NCBI GenBank assembly: GCA_900239685.1
Contig: OENT01000303.1
Span: 1 to 64,000 of the forward strand
Direction of reading: 5' to 3'
Source of the DNA: Rotaria macrura
Lineage: Eukaryota > Rotifera > Eurotatoria > Philodinida > Philodinidae
Length of the DNA: 64,000 nucleotides
In this document: positions 28,501 to 38,794 of the stretch, in pieces
Layout of the letters: each line of letters starts with the position of its first letter
Position numbering within the stretch: the stretch's first letter is position 1
Notes under the pieces: generated by a model
What the model saw: the letters and a program-made list of their open reading frames with translations, nothing else
Databases searched by the model: none
What the model was told of the DNA's origin: nothing
Translations under genes and position numbers: made by a program

Positions 28501-29219
28501 TTACACTTTAGATGAACTTGTATTTAGAACAGGAAATACTTTTAAATATTCGATACAAATGGCAGTCATACATATATTGTAGACAGCAAGGATATGAATT
28601 ACTAGCTTTTCACGTACATAAAATGCAATTGTATCCACGTTCATAGGAACTTCAAGATTGTTTTCGTTTTGTGAAGATGAAATAAACGATGATGCTTGTG
28701 AGTACCATGACGTCTTATTAGAAATCGCATAAATAGCACAAAGAAATAATGAAATAGTAGTGATAATAAATTTGATTATAGTATAGAAACGATAGAGTTT
28801 ATATGATGATTTTCGTAGTGTTTCTGTTGCAAGTAATAATGATAAAATAGAAAGAAAAAAATATATAAAGTCATGTCCGATAGACTAATTGGCAAATAGT
28901 TTTTAATCACTAATTTGTATGATGATATTGTCAATGTTTCAGAACTCTTCTTAAACGTAGAATAAATTTGTCCGAATACATCCATTTCAACCATGAGAAC
29001 ATAATGTAAAAGAAAATCTAATAACGCCAATAAGTACATCAAGTTTTGAATGATTGAATTTTGACTTGAACATTGTTCATTAGTTAAAGGTGCATTTAAA
29101 TTTTCATCGCATACGGGCTTTTGTTCTTTCATTGGAAATAAGTAATGTTTTTCGTTTAATATCGATACTAAAATAATTGTAAAGCGCTTCTTTTTATGTA
29201 TACACACGAAATCTTTCAT
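28501..29219 (-). CDS. Unknown multi-pass membrane protein
   Basis: Minus-strand coding sequence from an ATG at 29219 to TAA at 28501. Hydrophobic segments include IIQNLMYLLALLDFLLHYVL, a possible IFFFLSILSLLLATE helix, FIITTISLFLCAIYAI and VIHILAVYNICMTAICIEYL, so three or four membrane passes. The region has Cys and Asn-rich loops. The 5' and 3' parts are in different frames. Two explanations fit. A 62-base intron at 28824-28885 (GTCT...AACAG, phase 1, pyrimidine-rich 3' end) gives 218 residues. Alternatively there is a one-base loss in the seven-T run around 28856-28862, which would preserve an extra membrane helix. No family is recognised. It lies 564 bases upstream of DHX34 on the same strand. 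Confidence 0.55.
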
Positions 29220-30909
29220 ATTTTCTAGTTGAAGAACGCTAATCGTAACAGATTAGATAGATATTCTATACAACGGTCAGTGAATCATTCTTCTAGGTCC
29301 TATATTCAATATTAAATCAAGACAAGAACGTCTTTTCGTCAATAATGATATAAGTCTTTAAGAGACGATTCGCGGCAGAACAAAAAAATCTGAGACACTA
29401 TAGTTCAAATCTAGGTTTTCGATTATTTTTAATATGGATTCGAAAGTTCATAGCCTTTTAAAACCATATAACCTGAAATATAAGCATATTTGAATGTAGT
29501 AAAGTAAAGTTAGCGTGGATCATGTGTTTAAGACACTGCAGTTACCTTCTAGTAAAGTACTGTGATAATTCAACAGATTAGCGAATTTTTTTACGGCATT
29601 TACAAAAGGATAGACTATTGAGGAATTGAACAAAATAAACTATTTCAAATACTCTATACCATCTATTGAATTGAATCATAGAATCGAGCATTGGCGGAGA
29701 AGGTCGTAACTAATAAGAGTATAATGACAGATTTTAACAGTATATTGATTGTCCTTGGTCTTAAAAAGAAATATACCATGCTGGAGTTTTTACATCTTGT
29801 GTACTTTTCTATTCTTTACAAAATGGTTCAAAAAAGTTTCATAAAACAGAAGTTTACATGAGAGACGAAAGAGAGCTCAAAATTCTCTTTCCTATGTCGA
29901 TTTTCAAAAGAAACAAAACTTCTTGAGCGATTTTAATTGACAAGACAAAATTACTTGTGAAACAACTGTCCTATTCGAAATTAGAGTCATAAAATTATAT
30001 CGAATCGAATTTCTCTGGTTGAAAATCAGCTGTGGTTTGCCTCAAGTCAATTCTTTATCGAAATTAAAACGTGCTAGAATTCATTCGATTCCATGTAGGT
30101 TTTTTACTCTAAAATTCTAAAAATGAAAATTGTTTCACCAATAACTGTATCTTCTAGTTGAAAATCGACATGAGAAAAAGAATACCGAATGTTCTGTTTC
30201 ATCTTGAAAATGAACTTTGGTTTGCGAAATTTTTTCAATCGTTTTGTAAAGAATTAAAACGGACACAAAATAGAAACCACGCAGCATGGTAAATTTTAAT
30301 TGCGAAAACTAAAAATACATCTACTATCAAAAAAGTATGGTTGTGAACTCATAGATTATGACGTACCCATCATTTATGTTGAAATAGTTCATCTTGTTTA
30401 ATTGTTCATACTCTATCGTTTCGGAGGTGAATTATCATAATTCTTTAACTATAGAAGCAATATAATGATAAACGGTTGATCCAGATTAACTTCACTATAC
30501 TACATATGAATGCGCTAAACTTACGGAACGATAGTTTTAGAGTACGGTCTTTCGAACGCATATAAAAAAATCAAAACTTTGACCACTACTTCTAATCCGT
30601 TGGTAAAGTCGGATCCTCTCGTAAACTGTTTCTTACGTAGGGATCTGCAAAATGACTTTCCTTCAGTCCCGTTCAATGTCTTCAGTGAGTTTGATTCTGA
30701 TTTGGATCTAAACGTTTCAGCAGTGCAAACCGTGTCTCAATTAAATTTTTTATAGCTTCTGTTTCTGATTTTCTTCGCTAAAACCAAGACTAATTTTCAA
30801 AACTAAGCCTAAATTTTTAGGTTAAAGTTCGTGTTCCCGTATAGTAGTTAAGTGGTTTTTTAAAATATTCGAAGCTACAACAACAATATCACTCAATTCA
30901 TGCCAGATA
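29220..30909. other. Intergenic, nothing recognised
   Basis: AT-rich sequence of about 1.7 kb with no coding stretch, no repeat arms and no RNA gene noticed. The promoter of the upstream minus-strand membrane-protein gene is expected at its left end. Confidence 0.45.
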
Positions 30910-31366
30910 TACCCAAGGAGACAAAAATTTTCAAAAACGTGTTTAAGCGCCCGAAAATGGACGAAAAGTTGAGAAAAGTGAACGTGTTTGGATGACAATT
31001 GACGTTCCCGAATGTGAGTAAAAATACGCTCATGTTCTCACCTTACTGTGCGTTTAATCGCGTTTTCAGCCTAAAAATGCTTGTAATGCATAAAAAAAGA
31101 GAAATAGTGGTCGCCTTATTGATACTTAAGAACTCCTATTATGATCCGCTCATTGATAATGACTACTATATCTCTAGTTTTTTATCCATTTACAAGCGTT
31201 TTTTGGCTGAAAACGCGATTAAACACACAAGAGGGTGGAAAAATGAGCGTTTTCTACTCACAATGGGGTACGTCGATTTTCATCCAAACACGTTCAGTTT
31301 TCTCAATTTTCCGTCCTTTTTCGAGTGCTTTAACGCAGTTTTTGAAAATTTTTATCTGCTTGGGTA
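30910..31366. mobile_element. Foldback (long inverted repeat) element
   Basis: Starts TACCCAAGGAGA and ends with the inverse complement of TACCCAAGCAGA. The two arms, about 30910-31092 and 31183-31366, align over roughly 180 bases with scattered differences. They share ATTTTCAAAAAC, GAACGTGTTTGGATGA and GTTTAATCGCGTTTTCAGCC, and enclose a loop of about 90 bases. The transcript would form a very long hairpin. Open frames at 30999-31419 are by-products of the arms. No clear target duplication is visible, so the superfamily is undetermined. Confidence 0.75.
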
Positions 31367-34080
31367 GACGGACAACGACAAAAATATTTCGATCAAAAGA
31401 GCAACTAAATTACTATTGAATCGAATTTATGTATATTTCATACACATTTATCAATTCAAAAACCTGAGCAAGGCTTCACATTAGTCTTGCATCAAGACTC
31501 TTGATTCTTGAGATCAGAATCGAAGTACGTAGAAAAATTATCGAAATTGCAAATAAAAATTGATGATTTCTGACTTTTCTAATTCAAAAGGAGAATATAA
31601 ACATGAAAATGCATAATCTAGTTAGAGATAAAACGAGACTGGGATCACTCTGCAGGTCCCTTCTGTTAAGTGACAATTATAAATTTCCGATGCAATTAAA
31701 CAAACGAAATTCTATCAGTTAAATATGTTTCAATAACAAAATGTCAACATATTCACCTATACACTAGCTCCACTTATCCTGTATAAAAAATAATCGGAAA
31801 CATTTGTATGATTAAACAAGAAATAGCACAAGTGACATGAAAATTTTATTTTTCTTCTAATGTCATGATCGTTACAGATCAATGGTTTGTTACGCCGAGG
31901 TTTTATTGCTCATGATATTTTCATTCAATGCGTGTCGGTGTGCAAGAAAGATAAATCAGTTTGATTAAGAAACGAAGTAATCAATATTACTATGAATGTC
32001 AATAGACGACGAAATAAATTAAAGGGCTTGTACGAAACAAAAGTTATCTGAGAGAAAAACATCTATTGAAACAGAGAGATTCGACTATTTCACTGAACTA
32101 TTCATTTTTACATCTATAAAAGTGTCAAGGATAAATTTGATTCCCTTAAAATCATGAAATAGCAATGGCTGAACATTAGAAAATAAAATCATAATCGGTT
32201 TCTTTTTAGATTTATACTGATTACTTTTCCATCGCTAACTATTATTGTAATAGGATGAAAATTTTTACGAAAATTATATTAGACTCATTCGTTTATTAGT
32301 ACATTCATCAGGATATAACGAATTCTTAATTACTTTAATTGATAATGATCTTGATGTACATTTGTATTTGGTCAACTAGACGAATTATGCTTTTCATATG
32401 TTTCACAAAAATATATTCCGCTTTCTATATCATCAATAAGTTATTCAAAGATGTGATGAGGCGCCGATATTATATGTTTTATTTACGTGATGGATTATAA
32501 ATAATTCTGCAGAAAAAAAACTTCCATATATCCATTGATAGTGGATATTTTAGAGTTTTTCTTTCCATGCACGACAACAGTTGTTCGATGTTTCATGGAC
32601 TACGAAATTTTAAAATTTTAGTGAAGAAAATCATATCTATCGAATTGAGATAATCAGACTTTGTTGGATTAGAAAAATACTTTTCCACAAGTTTAAAATA
32701 ACAGTCTTCATCGAAAGTATGTAAACTGAGGACTTTCTATTTCAAGAATGTCTCCAGTAATCATAACATTTCTTTAACCTCTAATTACAATGTATAAAGC
32801 ATCGAATGAGTCTAAAATCATCATCTTGGCGAATGAGATCGTTCGAATATTTACGTACGAACTCTTTGAGCTACAATTTATGCTACACGTATGAATTCGA
32901 AAGAAAATTTATCATAGTTGGAAAAGTTGTTATTGAAATATTCAGTCCTCAGTACTCTTACTTTCTGCGATGGTTGCTATTTGTGAAACGATTTCTTTCA
33001 ATATGCGAGAGACTTTTTCCATTCAATAGTATATTAAATTTAGCAAAATATGATTATGTGATTTAAGTAGAGAAGGTTTTCTTCATTAACATTAGAAGAT
33101 TCACGATGAAAGAAGTATCAAACGACGGTTGTCTCGTAAAAAAAAACAATGACTCAGATTTATCAAATTAATATGAAGCTTCTCCATCATACGTAAAGAT
33201 TTCATCAACGAAATATATATTTCGCATCAATCTAGTAAACAACTTAAATTGTTTGAATGTTGAAATACTATCGAAATCTTTCTTTTCATAAAAGTAAAGT
33301 CTATCATTCTGTTTCACAATGTTATGTACTATTTAAAGAAATACTAAATATTATAAATACTTAACCACTGATTAGTAGGAAATTTCGAAGACTTATTTTT
33401 CTTGTTGCTCATATACCATGCTATGGACCATATTATAGTATTTTGATAAGGTTACATGCCAAAATCGTATTCAAGATTCTTCGAAGTATGTGAATGGAAT
33501 AAAAATAACTCATAAGTTGAATATATTTAGACTTACTTTTCTTCATAAGACTCTTATTCAAAAGTATGAAAGACGCTAAATAATAAACATGCAGTTCTCT
33601 TACTAGGGAGCTTTTTCTTTTCACTTCTGTGTATACACTACCTTACTCGAATTATGACTATTTCAATGCAGCATAGAATAAATCATTAACCGACCAGCAA
33701 ATTTCAAATACACTTCAATATCAAAAAAGAAAAGAAGAAACCAAGAATGATTATTTCTTTAGATTGACTGTTACAGAAAAAGAACCTTCCTCGGTTTATA
33801 GAAGAACACTAAAAAGTGTGAGACACATGCATGACTGAAAATTATAAGCGATATAAAAATTCATTGATAAGTACCAGTGTTTCAATTAAGATTTTTTCAG
33901 TGTATTTAATCGGTCAATTTTATAGTATTCTAATGTGCTGTAAAAAGTCACCATTGAAATGCATATCACTCCAGTATGAGAGCATATGGATGGTAACTAA
34001 AAAGAGAGGTACAATTGAAACCGTGAGTTGTTATCTCGAATAAATCCTACTGAAAGGTGATTATAAGTTTCAAGTCAGTG
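31367..34080. other. Intergenic, nothing recognised
   Basis: About 2.7 kb of AT-rich sequence. Short open frames (32806-33066 plus, 33433-33624 minus, 33831-34043 plus) have no motif, no splice partner and no coding-like composition. No repeats or RNA genes were noticed. Confidence 0.45.
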
Positions 34081-34081
34081 A

Positions 34082-35460
34082 TTGACCAAAAAGTGGTATA
34101 TTTTTATATTAAGAGAGAAAGACTTTCTCTTTCTGGTCAGTGTTTTCAATGGAAATCTAAAACAAAATGTACATGAACACTTTACTAATACAAGCAAAGT
34201 GTACGTTTACACTTCGTTTGTGGCAAAAAAGTGTACAAAGCGTACTGAAACTAATTTTTTCGATCTAGAAAACAAAAAATATCATTCGTTTTGCCGCGAT
34301 GAATATAAACTAAGATTTGAAAAGGAAATAAACAAGGGTGGCATAATTGTGGTAGGGATTTAAGAGTCACCTGCCTAAAAAGAATTTCATTGAGGCTTTC
34401 TCGGAGTTTTGGAGGAACCGCACTTCATTTTAATCATAGTACCCTCACGTTATTTTGTGGCTGTGAATCGCACGAATCAGTGTGCAAATAGGGGTGCAAC
34501 AAATCTTTAATGGATTTGAGATTTGTTACCAAATCTCTCAGGTTTGGACTTGGTTTTGGTTTCTGGATTTGGGGTATAGTTAGAACTGAGTTCCTAGCTG
34601 TGGATTTCGTCTATATTTGGATCACAGGATTGTTTATATTACTTTTTTCAGCTTAAATTTTGGATTCGGGATTGGTGATACGTTTGGAATTTGGGGTTTC
34701 GACTTGGACTTGGATTTGGGTTTGGGTCTTAGATTTGGATTTAGACTTGGGATTTGTTTCCGATCTAACATCAGACAAATTTTGTAGTCGTGCTACATTG
34801 AAACCAAATCTCAATCCCAAATCCAAATTCCAAACACAAATCCTGCCCAAATCCTACCCATAATGATACAGACCAAATCCCAAATCCAAATCTAAGATAC
34901 AAATCCAAATCCAAACCCAAATCTATACCAAATCTAAACAATTTTATATCAGCCTCTAAGAATTAATACTCTTCTCTCCCTTCTAAGACTTTATATTAAA
35001 AATTCTCATCAGATTTGGACAATTCAAGACCAAGCCCAAACCCGAATCCAAATCCAAATCTCAGTCAAGAACAAATCCAAATCTATTTGCACCAAATCCC
35101 AAGGCCTTGGATTTGTTGCACCCCTATGTGCAAATATAATTAAAGTGAAGAAGAATCGGACCAAGTTGCTCACTCCGATCCCTTTGCATCCAACTGCTAA
35201 TAAATGGTACATAGACATTCTGTTTCATAATCCGACACAATATTTTACCAAAAATGAGAAGAAAACGAGTTTGAACATAAAAATACAGCAGCAGTCACAA
35301 ACTTATATCTTATACAGTTGTCGAGGTTCTAGAATCAAAATGCAAATGGTTTTTGCACCGTATACTACGTACACTTTAGGTTTTAGAGCAATGTGTAAAT
35401 CAGAAGCACCGGATGTTCTGTACATTTTACTTCTGCTTGGTACACCTGTTATTAGAAACA
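34082..35460 (+). pseudogene. Possible gene remnant split by a hAT-type element
   Basis: Plus-strand open frame up to 34363 (about 93 codons from an upstream TTG-type position), then an open stretch at about 34406-34488. After the inserted element comes a third stretch, 35127-35498. The frame on the left of the element (cag tgt gca aa) continues exactly in the frame on the right once one copy of the 8-base duplication and the element are ignored. The downstream part contains NKWYIDIL and APYTTYTLGFRA, loosely like the end of a fibronectin type III domain. Stops separate the first two stretches, so this is at best a decayed exon. No function is assigned. Confidence 0.3.
34481..35134. mobile_element. 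hAT-type miniature element with 8-bp target duplication
   Basis: Direct repeats TGTGCAAA at 34481-34488 and 35127-35134 flank an element of 638 bases (34489-35126). The element ends are perfect inverted repeats, TAGGGGTGCAACAAATC. An 8-base duplication plus TA-G-GGTGC-type ends are hallmarks of the hAT superfamily. There is no transposase, so it is non-autonomous. The interior consists largely of TTTGGATTTGGG-like units in the left half and their complement in the right half, so the whole element is palindromic. Open frames of 65-67 codons across it are by-products of the repeats. Confidence 0.85.
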
Positions 35461-35469
35461 CAGTATCTG

Positions 35470-35724
35470 ATCCCAGGTCGATCGATACGGACCGTTGAGT
35501 GGACGTGGTTATACGGACCGTAACATCATTAAAATAGGCCTGTATACGGCCGTATTTTCACAGTATACTGCTCCGCATACGGTACTGTTTCTGGGCACAG
35601 TAATAAAGGATCGTATACTGTGAAAATACGGCCGTAAACGGTCCTATTTTAATGATGTTACGGTCTGTATAACTGCGTCCACTCAACGGTCCGTATCGGA
35701 TATCGGTTTTGATGGACCTGGGAT
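35470..35724. mobile_element. Short foldback element
   Basis: Starts ATCCCAGGTCGATC and ends as its near-complement GATGGACCTGGGAT. The arms of about 105 bases (35470-35575 and 35616-35724) share TACGGACCGTTGAGTGGACG, GTAACATCATTAAAATAGG and ACGGCCGTATTTTCACAGT. The loop is about 40 bases. It is GC-richer than its surroundings (many CGG/CCG). No clear target duplication or coding capacity. Confidence 0.75.
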
Positions 35725-36383
35725 GGTATATATGTTCTGAAATTCTGTTGTGCACAGATGAAGTCGATAGGTGGCACCACATTCACTGCCTTTTGTTATA
35801 CAGCACAGCGAATGCGGTCGTATTTTCGATATCGTCGCGGCGCACAACAGAGCTTGAAAATATATAAGCTGCCGAATAGGGGGAGTCTTCCTTTATACAT
35901 CTAGATACAGCCCACCTTTTGGTCTTAACTTTATTATCACCTCTTATTCGAAATTATGTAATAAAACGTTAGATGGTAAAAGTCAAATGAAGAATATAGT
36001 TTAAATAAAAATATTCGAGGAATTTTCGATGAAAAATTAATGATATTGATCGTACAGTAGTATCTAAGTAGAGCAGTTCAGATCAAATCTCTTTGAACAA
36101 CAACACAGCAATTCTACGAGAGATTTTTATCATCAGTATTCATATATATGTATATTTATTTTTATTAAATATTTTCATTTTAAAAACTCAAAGTTATGTC
36201 TAATTATATTAAAAATTTCTTAAGAAAAAATGCTTGTAGGACAAACAGACACACCAAAACGCACAAATAAAAGAATTTCACCTTGGTGACGCTCATATAT
36301 ACTATTACAAAGCTATCAAGGACAAGTAAAGGAAAGAATAATAGTTAGATGAATAAAAAAAAGACAAAAGAAAAATAAAACGA
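35725..36383. other. Intergenic, SLC22 3' flank
   Basis: No gene seen. It should contain the 3' UTR and poly(A) site of the minus-strand SLC22 gene; a TTTATT (minus AATAAA) lies near 36158. Confidence 0.5.
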
Positions 36384-38794
36384 TTAAAAAATATCATTTT
36401 CTTTGAGTTCAAATTTTAATGATTCCTCTTCATCACTATCATCCATTTCTTTGTCTGTCGACGTTTTTGATTTTACACATGGCCTAGAATAAATGAAATT
36501 CAGAACTTTTTATTTCTTCTCCTACTCGTTTCAGATATTCATATTTACCAAGTAAGACCCATTCGATCGATATCATGAATTGTTTCGGGCAATCGTTTAT
36601 TCATTGTTTCTGGGCATACTGTTGCAAAAGCTGCAGCAACAAGAGATGTTATACCAAAGACAACAATAGGAAAATGAATCCACGCTCGAGCCTTTACAAC
36701 ATGTAATGAAATATAAACGAGATAAAAGAAGGCCATAAATCAATCAACTACATACAAGAAGATCATTCGATAATGTTCCAATAATGGCTCCGAAACGAGC
36801 AACCATTGAACACATTCCAACGCCAGTATTTCGAACTTGCGTAGGAAATAATTCATTTGCATAAATATATATAATTGCATAGGAACCCGATGCAAGAAAT
36901 TTCAAAACAACATTAATTATAAACATAAGAATGCGTTGTTCTAGAATGAAATATGATCAACATATAAAAATTAATTTGAAAATGTTTTCGTGAAATTTTA
37001 AGCATCATGCAATACCATGACTATCCTTTGGCATTAACATTTGAATAGGTACGACAAGGAATGCAAAAAGTCCAAATGATAATACAAATGCACAATAGGG
37101 TAATTTACGACCCCATCGATCGAGTACAAGATGAACAACACAGTAAGCAACAGTTTCTATTACAGCACCTGCAAAGAACGCTACATACGGGTTAGGTAGC
37201 CATGCTCCTGAAAGAAGAAAATTTTAGTTTAATGTTAATTGAATTATTTGTCATACCCGTATTTTGTGAAACACCATAGAAAACAAGATTTTGTACAAAC
37301 CTATTATACATAGTGTCATCAAACGAGAAGAAACAAAACCATACAAAATTTACCATTGAAATGACATATTAATAGCAATTACAATCATAACTTTCGATTG
37401 TATTAAAGTTTTTAAACCATGAACTCTCTTTGGATACATTGCTTCTCTCTAGAATATTGATTCGATTTAATATCGATAAAATACATATAGAAGAACTTCT
37501 TAATTTTTTATTACTTTTTTTTCTTCATTGATTAAACGATCATATTCTAATGAATTAAAAGTTTTTCCATTAGCTTTAGCTATTCGACGAAGGATTCTTT
37601 CTGCGTGGGCATAATGACCTTTCGACACAAGCCAGCGTGGACTTTCTGGGAGAACACTAAAAGAATAAAATATTTAGAAAAACTAAAAATTAATATAACT
37701 AAAATACACATACAAATAAAAGAAAAGAAATGGTATTGAAAATATAGCTAAGGCTGTGTTTAATAATTGCCATGTTCGCATAAAATAAGCAAATGCGAAA
37801 AGTATTATTTGACCGCCAGCAAAAAAATATTCAATAACAATGCCAGTAAATAAACGTTGTTTCGGTCCGACTATTGATAGAGTATAAATAGAGTGTTAGA
37901 AAAAAGTATAATTCATAAAAAATATTCAACAAACCGATTTCAGCACCTAAAAATAGAAAATATTTTCTTTTTTCAATGATTTCATATCGTCAGTGATCAT
38001 ACATCAACATACCAATAACGAAGCCAGTAAGAGCAACACCACGTGTTGCACAAGCAAGTAGAAATCGGCCGAGTATAAAAATAGCATATCTTATTTCAAA
38101 TCTAAGTTGTTGATGAGGTGCGAAAGCACACATAAAACTGGCTATGGTTATGACTATAAATGAAACACCCATAATAGGTCGGCGACCAAATCTATAATAA
38201 TAATAATAAAATTGATATCTATGATTTCAAATGCAAGAAAAAGAGATTCCTCAACCTACTTATCTGATAGAATACCGAATACAAGTGAGCCAACCATATA
38301 ACCAAAGAAGAAAACAACTTGAACAGTAGATTTCATTGATACACGATCACAAACCATATCCCACTGAACAGAAGAAAAAATATACAAGAAAATAATTAAA
38401 ATGTTCAATAGAAACTAACCTCTTCGACAAGTGTTGCTTGAAAATATGTTCGATCAAAAATAAAATCAGTGCAAGGCTTCATATATGTGTCAATGTATTG
38501 ACTTTCATTAGTAAATTGAAAACATTTTTGACATTCATCTACTGATATTTTCTTTTGATGTTGACGACATTGAGATTCACTTGGACGAGCAACATTGAAC
38601 ATATCATCCCTGAATGAATTTTCCAATGTATTATTCATAGATATTTGACAACGAAACGAAGGTGTAGCTGCAGTAAATGTCCATGAATAAACCATTATCG
38701 GTGGTAACATATATGTCAAACATATTAGGAAGTATTTAATTTTTTGATATCGACCAAACACTCCTATTGTTTTATAGAAATCATCGAATTGCAT
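36384..38794 (-). CDS. SLC22-family organic ion transporter
   Basis: There are 12 exons, 5' to 3': 38420-38794, 38260-38363, 38013-38191, 37935-37946, 37714-37870, 37515-37656, 37354-37448, 37257-37300, 37016-37207, 36756-36940, 36549-36691, 36384-36483. Introns are 49-75 bases and all phases agree, giving 575 residues, typical of the family. TM1 (about 19-40) is followed by a large extracellular loop rich in Cys with NNT and NES glycosylation sites, as in OCT/OAT/OCTN proteins. Signatures are WDMVCDR (126-132), LSDKFGRRP (to 165), EIVGP, LPESPRWL (278-285), NTG and a late LPET. The fold is the twelve-helix major facilitator. It should move organic cations, anions or zwitterions across the plasma membrane; the substrate cannot be predicted. 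The C-terminal tail is acidic (MDDSDEEES). No defects seen. Confidence 0.92.
37935..37946 (-). other. 12-base micro-exon of the SLC22 gene
   Basis: Exon 4 is only 12 bases, bounded by an AG acceptor (intron 37947-38012) and a GT donor (intron 37871-37934). It supplies GAEI of the conserved G-x-E-I/M-V-G-P segment. Skipping it would keep the frame but delete a conserved residue cluster. Confidence 0.8.

Noticed and set aside
28776-29219. Treating the 147-codon frame alone as the membrane-protein gene
   Set aside because: Its 3' end (YHYYLQQKHYENHH) is not membrane-like, while the shifted frame continues as hydrophobic coding sequence to 28501.
30999-31419. Overlapping 92- and 122-codon frames
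   Set aside because: They lie within the arms of the foldback element and show no protein motif.
34653-34863. Opposite-strand frames of 65-67 codons rich in Asp/Leu/Trp or Lys/Ser/Gln
   Set aside because: They are translations of the TTTGGA-type internal repeats of the hAT-type element.
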